From assembly GCF_024435355.1 (NCBI RefSeq), contig NZ_JAMJWG010000027.1:59464-123463 (forward strand): a stretch of DNA of 64,000 nucleotides, written 5' to 3'. Numbering within the stretch: position 1 is the first letter of the stretch; every line of letters begins with the position of its first letter. This DNA is from Streptomyces odontomachi. Lineage in GTDB: Bacteria > Actinomycetota > Actinomycetes > Streptomycetales > Streptomycetaceae. Both the position numbers and the translations under genes were made by a program. Below, one piece after another: positions 7,734 through 16,258 of the stretch. The notes below the pieces were generated by a model. It was not told where the DNA came from. It was given only the letters and a program-made list of their open reading frames with translations, and did not search any database.

Positions 7734-8594
7734 GTGAGTGGGAGATTGCGCGGGATCGCGGATGCCAACGCCCGGATCGTCATGGCCGGCGCGTACACGA
7801 CCGACGACGGCACCGTCGTCGGCATCGACCCGGAGCTGGCGGCGGCGACGTCCGGCACCGTCAGCCATCCGCCCGACGGGTCCCTGGAGCGGGCGGCCAC
7901 GGCGACGGGTCACCGCACGTCCTTCGAGGTGACCGCCGAGCGCAGCCTGGCGGCGGCACAGCGGCTCCACCACGCCGGCGCCGGGCAGATCGCCGTCCTC
8001 AACTTCGCCTCGGCCCGCAATCCCGGGGGCGGCTACCTCGGTGGCGCCAAGGCCCAGGAAGAGGACCTCTGCCGCAACGCCCTGCTCTACCCCTGCCTCC
8101 TCCAGGCCCCCGACTACTACGAGGCCCACCGCGCCTCCCGCGACCTGCTCTACAGCCATCGCGTCATCTGGTCTCCCCGGGTTCCCGTCCACCGTGACGA
8201 CCGCGGCCGGCTGCTGAACGAGCCGTACCCCGTCTCGTTCCTCACGTCGCCGGCTCCCAACGCCGGACAGGTGCTACGCCGTGATCCCAGCGCGCGGGAC
8301 CGCATCCGGCGCGCACTGCACGAGCGCACGGAACGCGTCCTGTCCGTCGCCGCCCACCACGGCGCACGCCAGCTCGTCCTCGGCGCATGGGGCTGCGGCG
8401 TGTTCCGCAACGACCCGCGCGAGGTCGCCGCGGCCTTCCACGCCCACCTCACCGGGGGCGGCAGTTTCGCGACGGCGTTCGAACGGGTGGTGTTCGCGGT
8501 CTGGAGCCCCTCGCCGGACTCCGCCAACCGGGACGCCTTCGCCGACCGTTTCCCCTCGGCGGACGAACCGGGCCCCGAACCTCCGAAAGTCTGA
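7734..8594 (+). CDS. TIGR02452 microbial-type poly(ADP-ribose) glycohydrolase (PARG)
   Basis: A 286-aa protein. Its N-terminal arm (RLRGIADANARIVMAGAY) and the core NFASARNPGGGYLGGAKAQE followed by EDLCR carry the PARG signature GGG-x6-8-QEE; the paired glutamates are the catalytic residues that remove ADP-ribose from proteins. Further motifs are YSHRVIWSPRVPV and LGAWGCGVFRNDP. The start was placed at GTG 7734: it matches the family's usual N-terminus and the TACCAT -10 hexamer sits 8 nt upstream, which excludes the GTG at 7710. The family occurs in conflict and phage-related contexts, where it can reverse ADP-ribosylating toxins; that role here is inference. Confidence 0.85.
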   Translation: MSGRLRGIADANARIVMAGAYTTDDGTVVGIDPELAAATSGTVSHPPDGSLERAATATGHRTSFEVTAERSLAAAQRLHHAGAGQIAVLNFASARNPGGGYLGGAKAQEEDLCRNALLYPCLLQAPDYYEAHRASRDLLYSHRVIWSPRVPVHRDDRGRLLNEPYPVSFLTSPAPNAGQVLRRDPSARDRIRRALHERTERVLSVAAHHGARQLVLGAWGCGVFRNDPREVAAAFHAHLTGGGSFATAFERVVFAVWSPSPDSANRDAFADRFPSADEPGPEPPKV

Positions 8595-8656
8595 CTGCCG
8601 ACGACTGGCGAAAAGGTGGGGGTCAAGGCTCGCCACGTCCCTGCGAGCATGGCCTG

Positions 8657-9049
8657 ATGAGCGCTCACCTCGGACTCGTCACCCTCGTCGTGCGGGACTA
8701 CGACGAGGCCATCGCCTTCTACCGGGACGTCCTCGGCTTCGAACTCCGGGAAGACACCCGGATCGACGAGGAGAAGAGATGGGTGGTGGTCGCCCCGCCG
8801 GGTGCCCGGGAGACGGGTGTGCTGCTGGCCAGGGCCGTGACCGGGGAGCAGGAAGCCAGTGTCGGGCGGCAGACGGGAGGGCGAGTCGGATGGTTCCTGA
8901 ACACGGATGCGTTCGAGCGTGACCACGCGCGCATGCGGGCGGCCGGGGTCGTGTTCGAAGGGGCCCCACGGCGCGAGTCGTACGGCATCGTCGCCGTCTT
9001 CCGGGACCTGTACGGGAACCGCTGGGACCTGCTCCAGTTGAATCGTTGA
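8657..9049 (+). CDS. VOC superfamily (glyoxalase/bleomycin-resistance-like) protein
   Basis: A 130-aa single VOC domain. The first module is LGLVTLVVRDYDEAIAFYRD and the second ends VAVFRDLYGNRWDLLQ, the usual beta-alpha-beta-beta-beta pair. The His near the start and the Glu/Asp of the last strand would be metal-ligand positions, but the final Glu position is Asp/Leu-rich, so enzymatic activity is uncertain. It lies 62 nt after the PARG gene in the same direction and is followed by a strong hairpin. Confidence 0.8.
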   Translation: MSAHLGLVTLVVRDYDEAIAFYRDVLGFELREDTRIDEEKRWVVVAPPGARETGVLLARAVTGEQEASVGRQTGGRVGWFLNTDAFERDHARMRAAGVVFEGAPRRESYGIVAVFRDLYGNRWDLLQLNR

Positions 9050-9098
9050 GCAGCGAGACCTCCCAGTGGTGCGCGAGTTCCCGGGGGAGGTCAAGGTG

Positions 9099-9138
9099 CC
9101 CGGGGCGCCGTCGGTGCAACGGCCGACGGCGCCCCGGG
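9099..9138. terminator. Bidirectional terminator hairpin
   Basis: Perfect 16-bp arms (CCCGGGGCGCCGTCGG at 9099-9114 and its complement at 9123-9138) around an 8-nt loop, between the convergent VOC gene and the ABC-exporter ATPase gene. Confidence 0.75.
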
Positions 9139-9173
9139 GAGCAGAGCCACGACGCGCGGCGCGGCGCGGACGC

Positions 9174-9986
9174 CTACCGCTTTCCCAGTGCTTCCTCGCC
9201 GGTCGCTGAGTCCGTCTCGGTCTCCGTGTCCGTGTCCGTCTTGGTCTTGGTGTCCGTGTCCGCGCCCCCGGCGTTTCGCGTGCCGGCCCCGCCCGCGCTC
9301 GGCGGCACGTCCTTGCGCTCGGTGACCGTGATGCGGCCCTTGCGGATGGTGGCCAGCCGGGGGGCCTTCCTGGCTATCGACGAGTCGTGCGTGACCATGA
9401 CGAAGGTCAGGCGGTGCTCCTCCCACATGGCGTCCAGGACGTCCATGATCTCGTCGCGCATGGACTCGTCCAGGTTGCCGGTCGGCTCGTCCGCCAGGAG
9501 CACCCTGGGGTTCTTGACCAGGGCACGTGCGATGGCGACCCGCTGCTGCTGGCCACCGGACATCTCCGAGGGAAGGTGCCGCAGCCGCTCGCCTAGGCCG
9601 ACGGAGTCGAGTGCCCGTGCGGCCCGCTCGCGTCGCTCCCCGGCCTTCACGCCGAGCGGCACGAGCGCCGTTTCGACGTTCTCCTGGGCGGTGAGGGTCG
9701 GGACGAGGTTGAACGTCTGGAAGACGAACCCGATGGACTCCGCCCGGACCCTGGTCAGCCGGGCCTCCGGCAGCTTCGCCAGGTCGGTGCCGTCCAGTTC
9801 CACCCGGCCGGACGTGGGCCGATCGAGCCCGCCCAGCATCTGGAGCAGCGTGGACTTGCCGCCTCCCGTGGGCCCCTGGATGACGAGCCGGTCCCCGTCG
9901 CCGATGGTCAGGTCCACGTCGGCCAGTGCGTGGATGGTGTCCTTTCCTCGTCTGTACTGCTTGGTGACGCCGCTGAGCTGGTACAT
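9174..9986 (-). CDS. MacB/LolD-type ABC transporter ATP-binding protein
   Basis: A 270-aa protein. Walker A GPTGGGKST lies near residue 39, the signature MSGGQQQRVAIARAL and Walker B VLLADEPTGNLDE follow, and the switch His is in VMVTHDSS. It energises the FtsX-like permease encoded upstream on the same strand (79-nt gap). AGGAGAAG precedes the ATG at 9986; the frame is open upstream but that extension is unrelated. The last ~45 residues are an unusual Thr/Asp/Lys/Glu tail (TDTKTKTDTDTETETD) from a short tandem repeat. Confidence 0.9.
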   Translation of the reverse strand: MYQLSGVTKQYRRGKDTIHALADVDLTIGDGDRLVIQGPTGGGKSTLLQMLGGLDRPTSGRVELDGTDLAKLPEARLTRVRAESIGFVFQTFNLVPTLTAQENVETALVPLGVKAGERRERAARALDSVGLGERLRHLPSEMSGGQQQRVAIARALVKNPRVLLADEPTGNLDESMRDEIMDVLDAMWEEHRLTFVMVTHDSSIARKAPRLATIRKGRITVTERKDVPPSAGGAGTRNAGGADTDTKTKTDTDTETETDSATGEEALGKR

Positions 9987-10065
9987 GGTGCTTCTCCTGC
10001 GCTGCGCGTGTGCACGATGGGTGAGGGTGTCCGTCACCGCCGGTCGCGGCGACGGGGGAAGGCGG

Positions 10066-11532
10066 CTACTCCACCCGGCGCAGTGCGTCGGCTGGCCGCA
10101 GCCGGGCGGCACGCCAGCCGCCGAAGCCGCCCGCGACGAGCCCGCCGGCCACCGCGAGGACGACCGCGAGCACGAGGGTGGTGACGCCGACCGGCGCCGA
10201 CAGCGCGATGTCGAGGGTCTTGCCCGCGGCCTGGCGCAGCTGCCCGGGACCACCGCCGCCGAACCGGCCACCGCCGAACTGGCCGCCACCACCGGCACCT
10301 GCGGTGGCACCGAGGTGGGCGGTGAGCGTCGGAGCGGCCTCGGTGATCGCATAGGCGCCGGCCAGGCCGACGGCGATCCCGAGCACCCCGCCGACGATGC
10401 CGTTGACGACCGCCTCACCGATGACCTGCCGGGTCACCCGGCCGCTCTTCCAGCCCAGCGCCTTGAGCGTGCCGAACTCGCGCACCCGGCGGGAGACGGC
10501 GGCCGAGGTGAGCAGCCCGGCCACCAGGAACGCGGCCACCAGCACCACGATCGACAGCCACTTGCCGACGTTGGACGCCAGGCTGGAGGCGGTCGACAGG
10601 GAACCGGAGACGGTGTCGGCGAGGTCGGCCGACGTGGTGACGGTGGTGCCGGGGACGTTCTTCTGGATCGCGCTCTTCACGTCGCTGATCTGCTGGGAGT
10701 CCGTCGCCCGTACGTAGACGGTGGTGATCTGGTCCTTTGCGTCGGCCAGCGTCTGGGCCTGCTTCAGCGGGATGTAGACATCGGCAGCGGCGTCGCCGCT
10801 GTCGGCGGTGGCGATGCCGACGATGCTGAACTTGGTGTCCTTGACGGTGACCTTGTCACCGACGGACAGCTTCTCCTTCTTGGCGTACGCGCTGTCGACG
10901 ACCGCCGTCCTGGCGTCGGTCTCGGACGGCTTGAAGCCGCGGCCCTTGGTGATCTTCGACGAGGTGAGCGGGCCGAGCGTGGCGTGGGTGACGTCGGTGC
11001 CGTAGAGCGTGAAGGAGTTGACGTCGAACTGCGCGCCGCCACCGGTCACCTTGCCGCCGCCGGCACCGGACTGGCCGCCGTAGCCGCCGCGCCCGGACGG
11101 CCTGCCCTGCTGGAACTGGCCCTGCTTGAAGTCGCCGTTGACCTTGAGGTCGGTGAGGCTGAGCCCGCCCACCGCCTCGTCGACCCCGTGCTGGGCACCG
11201 ACCTTCGTGAGCGTGGCCGACTTCAGCGTGCTGAAGCCCTGGACCATCAGCCGGTCGCTGCTCTGCTCCTTGCCGTCGTCCCTGGACCCGAAGTCGAACC
11301 TGGGACGCTCCGGCTGCTCCCCCTCCTTGGGCGCCTGCTGCGCCTTGGTGACGGTCATGTCCGTGCCGAGTCCGTAGAGCGACTGGAGGACCTTGCCCTG
11401 GGCCTGCTTCATGCCGGACGACACGGAGCTGACCACGATGACCAGTGCGATACCAAGCGCGAGCCCGGAGGCGACAACCAGCGCCGCTTTTCTTCGGCGG
11501 CGCAACTCGCGCCTCAGATAGGTGAAGAACAT
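10066..11532 (-). CDS. FtsX/MacB-like ABC transporter permease
   Basis: A 488-aa permease. One N-terminal membrane helix (LVVASGLALGIALVIVVSSV) is followed by a large extracytoplasmic MacB-PCD-like domain (about residues 45-310), then three C-terminal helices with the FtsX motif VREFGTLKALGWKSGRVTRQ. Two Gly-rich loops stand out: GRGGYGGQSGAGGGKVTGGG near residue 150 and GGGGQFGGGRFGGGGPG near residue 420. It works with the ATPase downstream. MacB-type systems act as mechanotransmitters or exporters of peptides or lipids; the cargo here is unknown. Confidence 0.88.
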   Translation of the reverse strand: MFFTYLRRELRRRRKAALVVASGLALGIALVIVVSSVSSGMKQAQGKVLQSLYGLGTDMTVTKAQQAPKEGEQPERPRFDFGSRDDGKEQSSDRLMVQGFSTLKSATLTKVGAQHGVDEAVGGLSLTDLKVNGDFKQGQFQQGRPSGRGGYGGQSGAGGGKVTGGGAQFDVNSFTLYGTDVTHATLGPLTSSKITKGRGFKPSETDARTAVVDSAYAKKEKLSVGDKVTVKDTKFSIVGIATADSGDAAADVYIPLKQAQTLADAKDQITTVYVRATDSQQISDVKSAIQKNVPGTTVTTSADLADTVSGSLSTASSLASNVGKWLSIVVLVAAFLVAGLLTSAAVSRRVREFGTLKALGWKSGRVTRQVIGEAVVNGIVGGVLGIAVGLAGAYAITEAAPTLTAHLGATAGAGGGGQFGGGRFGGGGPGQLRQAAGKTLDIALSAPVGVTTLVLAVVLAVAGGLVAGGFGGWRAARLRPADALRRVE

Positions 11533-11741
11533 GGGCGAACGGTAGGGAGGCTGCGTGACGAATGGTTAAGACCGGGCTGAGAGCAGCATGAGAGCGGCCC
11601 GCCGGCTCACCCGGCGGCGCACGTAGGTACCGCACGTGGTACATCCGCGTAGGTACGTCCAGGTGAGTCCGGTTGCATCCGGCAAGGGCACCCACGGCGC
11701 ACAGGACCGGGGGCCAGGTGTACCCGGACGGGCCCGGGGCG

Positions 11742-12773
11742 TCAGGCCGCGGCGCGTGGCGCCGTCGAGCGCCGCACGTGGAGGACGGGGGTGATCGTGT
11801 GCCGGCGCGGCTCCGTGCGGCCCGCGATGCGCTCGAGGAGCATCGTGATCGCCTGCCTGCCCATCTCGGTGCCGGACTGGTCGACCGTGGTGAGGGAGAT
11901 GGCCGGGTGTCCCGCGAGGTCGATGTTGTCGTAGCCGACGAGCGAGACCTCGCCGGGCGGCAGGCCCAGCTCGGTGATGGCCGCCAGCGCGCCGACGGCG
12001 AGTTGGTCGTGGCCGGCGAAGACGGCGGTGGGGCGGTCGGGCCCGGCGAGCAGGGCGAGCGTGGCCAGGCGGGCGTCCGCCTCCGTCTGGCCGGTCCGTA
12101 CCACCTGGGCGAACCGGTCGAGCCCGGCGGCGGCCATGCTCTCCCGGTAGGTGAGCAGACGCAGGGAGTGGGGCGAGCCCGACCCCGGCTCGGTCACCGC
12201 CTCGCGCTCCGTCAGGTGGGCGATCCGGCGGTGGCCGAGTTCCAGCAGGTGGGCCATGACCGCACGGGTTCCCTGTACGTCGTCGCCGACCACCGCGTCG
12301 TAGTGGCTGGCCGCGCCGTGCCGGCCGAGCATGACCACGGGCAGCGTTTCGGCGAGCCGTTCCAACCAGGCGGGCTCCACCAGGGGCGAGACGACCACCA
12401 TCCCGTCGACCTGGCGGTCCGCCAGTGCCTCGATCGCGCCGTACTCCCGGCCTCCGTTCGCCGGGGCCATGACCAGCTGGTACGGGGTGCCGTCGAGGGC
12501 CTGGCCGGCGCCGTTGACGATCTGGGTGAAGAACTGGTTGCCCGGGGGCGGCGTCTCGATCCCCAGCGTGTAGCTGGCGCCGCGCATGGCGCGTGCGGCC
12601 ACGCTCGGGCGGTAGTCGAGCTCCTGGATGGCGGCGTTCACGCGCACGCGCATGGCGGTGCTGACACCGGACGCGTTGCGGATCACCTTGGAGACCGCCG
12701 CCCGGGAGACACCGGCGGCCTGGGCCACGTCCTCGATCGTGACCGACCGGCGGCGGTTGCTGCGCTGGGACAC
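11742..12773 (-). CDS. LacI-family repressor of the adjacent rhamnoside operon
   Basis: A 343-aa regulator with an N-terminal LacI helix-turn-helix (VTIEDVAQAAGVSRAAVSKV, then IRNASGVS) and a periplasmic-binding-protein-like effector domain (GIETPPPGNQFFTQIVNGAG, DGMVVVSPLVEPAWL, TAVFAGHDQLAVGAL). GTG 12773 was chosen because GGGGAGA lies just upstream and the HTH begins at residue 11. The longer in-frame extension (to 13124) is made of short tandem repeats and is not coding. It is divergent from a sugar ABC transporter and GH78 operon whose promoter carries two matching pseudo-palindromes, so it very likely represses that operon until a sugar ligand binds. Confidence 0.88.
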   Translation of the reverse strand: MSQRSNRRRSVTIEDVAQAAGVSRAAVSKVIRNASGVSTAMRVRVNAAIQELDYRPSVAARAMRGASYTLGIETPPPGNQFFTQIVNGAGQALDGTPYQLVMAPANGGREYGAIEALADRQVDGMVVVSPLVEPAWLERLAETLPVVMLGRHGAASHYDAVVGDDVQGTRAVMAHLLELGHRRIAHLTEREAVTEPGSGSPHSLRLLTYRESMAAAGLDRFAQVVRTGQTEADARLATLALLAGPDRPTAVFAGHDQLAVGALAAITELGLPPGEVSLVGYDNIDLAGHPAISLTTVDQSGTEMGRQAITMLLERIAGRTEPRRHTITPVLHVRRSTAPRAAA

Positions 12774-12786
12774 GGCATCTCCCCTG

Positions 12787-12882
12787 GGTCGGTCGTAGGT
12801 CGGTCGGTCGTACGTCGGCCGGACGTTGGTCGGTCGTAGGTCGGTCGGACGTAGGCCGGTTGTCGTTCGGCCGTCGTTCGGC
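12787..12882. repeat. Short imperfect tandem repeats (GGTCGGTCGTA-like)
   Basis: About 95 bp of repeating GGTCGGTCGTA, GGTCGGACGTA and GTCGTTCGGCC units lie directly upstream of the lacI-like gene, in its 5' leader or promoter region. The unit length drifts between 8 and 12 bp. Confidence 0.7.
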
Positions 12883-13023
12883 TGTGGGGCGAGCGACGTA
12901 GATCGGTCTTCGTCAAGCGAAGCCTTCCGCACCACGCCAGCGGCGCGCAAGTCCGGTCCAAGCGGGTTGGAATCAGCCGGCCGACCGTGACTGAGCAGGC
13001 GACAAGAGGTCGTGACCGGGCCA

Positions 13024-13052
13024 TTGTCGGCCCATGGAGAACGCTCTACGCT
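13024..13052 (+). promoter_or_regulatory. Promoter of the sugar ABC/GH78 operon
   Basis: TTGTCG (13024-13029), a 17-bp spacer and TACGCT (13047-13052) form a good sigma-HrdB-like promoter ~107 nt upstream of the binding-protein gene. The -10 element overlaps the first candidate LacI operator. Confidence 0.6.
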
Positions 13053-13083
13053 GATGCGTGCGCCGACGGAGAACGATCTACGC
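13036..13083. promoter_or_regulatory. Pair of LacI-type operator candidates
   Basis: GGAGAACGCTCTACGC (13036-13051) and GGAGAACGATCTACGC (13068-13083) differ at one base and are 32 bp apart, about three helical turns. Each is a partial palindrome around the central CG dinucleotide common to LacI-family operators. The first overlaps the -10 element and the second lies downstream of the expected transcription start. Confidence 0.65.
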
Positions 13084-13158
13084 CGCCCCGGCACCCGATT
13101 GGCACCCGGTTGGCCAGCGATCAAACGGACCGCGTTCTAGTTCCAGCGGAGGTCGTCC

Positions 13159-14490
13159 ATGAAATCCCAGACGAGGGTGCGCGGGCGGTGGTCCTTCGCC
13201 GTCCTCACGGTTGGCGCGCTGGTCCTGTCCGGCTGTAGTGCCGGTGGCCTGGTCGGCGGTGCGGACGACGAGGGCGGCGGTGGGACGCTCACGTTCCTCG
13301 CCGACGACTCCGAGGCCAGCACCGCGCTCGCCAAGGGGCTCGCCGACGCGTTCGAGGCGGCCCACGAAGGCGTCACCGTGAAGGTGGAGAGCCGCCCCCA
13401 GGGCTCGGAGGGGGACAACGTCATCAAGACCCGGCTGTCCACGGGGGACATGTCCGACGTCTTCATGTACAACGCGGGATCGCTCTTCCAGGCGCTGCAC
13501 CCGGCACAGAAGCTGGTCCCCCTCGACCGCTCCGCCGACCTCGGCGACGTCGAGGACTCGTTCCTGAAGACCGTGACGGACCAGGGCAAGGTCTACGGCG
13601 CCCCGTTCGGAACCGCACAGGGCGGCGGCCTGCTCTACAACCGGGCCGTCTACCGCGACCTCGGTCTGAAGGTGCCCCGCACCTGGGACGCGTTCATGGC
13701 GAACAACGAGAAGATCAAGAAGTCCGGGCGCGCCCCGGTGATCCAGACCTACGAGGACACCTGGACCGCGCAGCTGTTCGTGCTCGGTGACTTCCACAAC
13801 GTTGCCGCCGCGGACCCCCACTGGGCGGACAAGTACACGAAGAACCAGGTCAAGTACGCACAGGAGCCGGCCATCGAGGGCTTCCGGCACCTTGCCGAGC
13901 TGCACAAGGCGGGCTACTACAACAAGGACTTCGCCTCCGCCAACCTCACCGACGGGCTCGAACTGCTCGCCCAGGGCAAGGGGGTGCAGTACCCGATCCT
14001 CAGCGGGTCGCTGCCGGGCCTGACCAACGCCTTCCCCGACAAGGCGAAGGACGTCGGCTTCTTCCCCGTTCCGGGCGACGACGCCGCGAAGAACGGCCTC
14101 ACGGTCTGGCCGGGTCTCGCCGGCGTCTACGTCCCGAAGACGACCGAGGGCGACAAGCTCGACCTGGCCAAGGAGTTCGTCCGCTTCGTGGCCAGCGCCC
14201 GGGGCTGCACCGCGCAGGGCAAGGCATACGCGCCCACCGGGCCGTACCTGGTGAAGGGCTGCACGCTGCCCGCGGACGTGCCACCGGCGGTCAGGGACAT
14301 CAAACGGTACTTCGACGAGGGCAGGACCACGCCGGCGCTGGAGTACCTGTCGCCGGTCAAGGGCCCGGCGCTGGAGCAGATCTGCGTCGAGGTCGGCTCC
14401 GGGATCACCAGCGCGGACAAGGGCGCCCGGCTCTATGACGAGGACGTCAAGAAGCAGGCGCAGCAGCTCGACCTGCCCGGATGGCAGTGA
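13159..14490 (+). CDS. Sugar ABC transporter substrate-binding lipoprotein
   Basis: A 443-aa extracellular binding protein. The signal peptide ends in a lipobox (LVLSGC), so the mature protein is lipid-anchored. The remainder is a CUT1-type family-1 solute-binding fold (GTLTFLADDSEASTALAKGL, PQGSEGDNVIKTRLSTGDMS, GAPFGTAQGGGLLYN). GGAGGT precedes the ATG. It is the first gene of an operon with two permeases and a GH78 enzyme; the usual ATPase is absent and is probably supplied by a shared MsiK-type ATPase elsewhere. A rhamnose-containing oligosaccharide is the likely ligand by context. Confidence 0.9.
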   Translation: MKSQTRVRGRWSFAVLTVGALVLSGCSAGGLVGGADDEGGGGTLTFLADDSEASTALAKGLADAFEAAHEGVTVKVESRPQGSEGDNVIKTRLSTGDMSDVFMYNAGSLFQALHPAQKLVPLDRSADLGDVEDSFLKTVTDQGKVYGAPFGTAQGGGLLYNRAVYRDLGLKVPRTWDAFMANNEKIKKSGRAPVIQTYEDTWTAQLFVLGDFHNVAAADPHWADKYTKNQVKYAQEPAIEGFRHLAELHKAGYYNKDFASANLTDGLELLAQGKGVQYPILSGSLPGLTNAFPDKAKDVGFFPVPGDDAAKNGLTVWPGLAGVYVPKTTEGDKLDLAKEFVRFVASARGCTAQGKAYAPTGPYLVKGCTLPADVPPAVRDIKRYFDEGRTTPALEYLSPVKGPALEQICVEVGSGITSADKGARLYDEDVKKQAQQLDLPGWQ

Positions 14491-15416
14491 CGGGCCGGCA
14501 GCCGGGTGCGCCCGGCACGGGCCGGCCGAAGCGGGCGGCGCGGGGGACGCGGGGGACGCGGGCACGCAGCCCCTACCCGCTGTGGTTCCACCTCCCGGCC
14601 GGCGTGGTGTTCGCCGTGCTGTTCGTGGTGCCCACCGCGGTCGCGTTCTACTTCAGCCTGACCCGGTGGACGCTGTTCGACTCGGAGTTCATCGGGCTGG
14701 AGAACTACCGCACCTTCCTCCAGGAGCCCGCCCTGACCAGGGGCCTGGTCAACACCTTCATCTACGCGTTCCTCACCTCCGGGCTCAAGGTCGTCCTCGG
14801 CATGGCGCTCGCCGTGCTGCTGACCCGGAAGATCTTCGCGCGGGGCTTCCTGCGCTCGGTGGTGTTCTTCCCGGTGCTGGTGAGCACGGTCGGTGTCGGG
14901 CTGACGTTCCAGGCGCTGATGGACCCGTCGAAGGGGTTCGTCAACGAGGCGCTGGGATGGGTCGGCATCGACGGGCCCGGGTGGCTCGTGGACCCCGACT
15001 GGGCGCTGTACTCGATCGCGCTCACGGACGTGTGGAAGGGCCTCGGTCTCGCCACCCTCATCTACATCGCGGGCATCACGGGCATCCCCCAGGAGTACTA
15101 CGAGGCCGCGCGTACCGACGGAGCCGACGGCTGGCAGACCTTCCGGCACATCGTCCTGCCGCTGTCGTTCCCGGCCACCTCGACGGTCATCCTGCTCTCC
15201 CTCATCGGCGGGCTGCGCTCGTTCGACCTCATCTGGGCGATGACCGGAGGCGGCCCGGGATTCACCTCCGACGTCGTCGGATCGGTGATCTACAAGCAGT
15301 ACCAGGCGGGCTTCTACGGCCTGTCCACGGCGGGCAACGTGATCCTCTTCCTGCTGGTCACCGCGATCGTCTTCCCGCTGATGCGCTTCCTCAACCGACG
15401 CGAGGTGGACCTGTGA
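14481..15416 (+). CDS. Sugar ABC transporter permease (MalF-like)
   Basis: A 311-aa, six-helix inner-membrane permease. Its EAA loop is EYYEAARTDGADGWQTFRHI with the conserved Gly and IVLPLS following, the site that contacts the ATPase. It begins inside the end of the binding-protein gene (10-nt overlap), so translation is coupled. A basic, Gly/Arg-rich 25-residue cytoplasmic N-terminus precedes the first helix. It pairs with the next gene product. Confidence 0.9.
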   Translation: MAVTGRQPGAPGTGRPKRAARGTRGTRARSPYPLWFHLPAGVVFAVLFVVPTAVAFYFSLTRWTLFDSEFIGLENYRTFLQEPALTRGLVNTFIYAFLTSGLKVVLGMALAVLLTRKIFARGFLRSVVFFPVLVSTVGVGLTFQALMDPSKGFVNEALGWVGIDGPGWLVDPDWALYSIALTDVWKGLGLATLIYIAGITGIPQEYYEAARTDGADGWQTFRHIVLPLSFPATSTVILLSLIGGLRSFDLIWAMTGGGPGFTSDVVGSVIYKQYQAGFYGLSTAGNVILFLLVTAIVFPLMRFLNRREVDL

Positions 15417-16240
15417 GAACGATCCGCTCCCTCGCCGGCAACGCCGTCACCTTCGTGGTGATCGGTGTCGTCTTCCTCGTCCCGTTCGCGTTCATCGTCC
15501 TCCAGGCGGTCAAGCCGCCCGAGCAGGCGCGACGGCTGTCGTTCGACTGGCCCGGCGCCTTCCCGATCGTCGGCAACATCAGGCAGGTCTTCCAGGCGCA
15601 CGACTACATGCTCGTGGTCGCCCTCATCAACAGCACCACCCTCACGGTGTGCAGCGTCACGCTCATGGTCGTGTTCGGGGCGATGGTGGCCTACGTGCTC
15701 CAGCGCCGCGCGAGCCGCTGGAACGCCGTCGTCAACCTATGCATGCTGATGGGTCTCGTCATCCCGCCCGCGGTGGTGCCCACGGTGTGGGTGCTCCAGG
15801 GCATCGGGCTGTTCAAGACGATGTCGGGGATGGTCCTCATCGAGGTCGCCTTCGGACTCGCCTTCTGCGTGCTGCTGTTCAGGGCGTTCATCGGCTCGAT
15901 ACCCCGGGAGCTGGACGAGGCGGCCGTCATCGACGGGGCAGGGCCGCTCCGGTTGTTCTTCACGGTGATATTCCCGCTGATCAGGCCGGTGGTCGTGACC
16001 GTGGTCGTGGTGCAGTCGGTCACCGTGTTCAACGACTTCGCCAACCCGCTGTACTTCTTCCCCGGCGACGCCAACGCCACGGTGCAGCTGACGCTCTACA
16101 ACTTCCGCAGCCAGTTCACCACCGCCTACAACCTGCTCTTCATGAACATCCTGCTCATCACGATCCCCCCGTTCATCGCCTACCTGGTCTTCCAGCGGCA
16201 GATCGTGTCCGGGATGACCCAAGGCGCCGTCAAAGGCTGA
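15413..16240 (+). CDS. Sugar ABC transporter permease (MalG-like)
   Basis: A 275-aa permease with six predicted helices and an EAA loop (RELDEAAVIDGAGPLRLFFT, then VIFPLIRPV). The GTG start at 15413 overlaps the stop of the preceding permease by four bases (GTGA), indicating translational coupling. The C-terminus ends in FQRQIVSGMTQGAVKG, typical of CUT1 MalG-type permeases. Confidence 0.9.
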   Translation: MRTIRSLAGNAVTFVVIGVVFLVPFAFIVLQAVKPPEQARRLSFDWPGAFPIVGNIRQVFQAHDYMLVVALINSTTLTVCSVTLMVVFGAMVAYVLQRRASRWNAVVNLCMLMGLVIPPAVVPTVWVLQGIGLFKTMSGMVLIEVAFGLAFCVLLFRAFIGSIPRELDEAAVIDGAGPLRLFFTVIFPLIRPVVVTVVVVQSVTVFNDFANPLYFFPGDANATVQLTLYNFRSQFTTAYNLLFMNILLITIPPFIAYLVFQRQIVSGMTQGAVKG

Positions 16241-16258
16241 CCCCTGCGAAGGATGGAC

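Noticed and set aside
12787..12882. Possible CRISPR-like repeat array
   Set aside because: Units are 8-12 bp, drifting, with no unique spacers and no cas genes nearby.
12774..13124. N-terminal extension of the LacI gene
   Set aside because: The extension is made of tandem repeats (YDRPTYDRP-type) and lies over the promoter region; a Shine-Dalgarno sequence and the HTH support GTG 12773.
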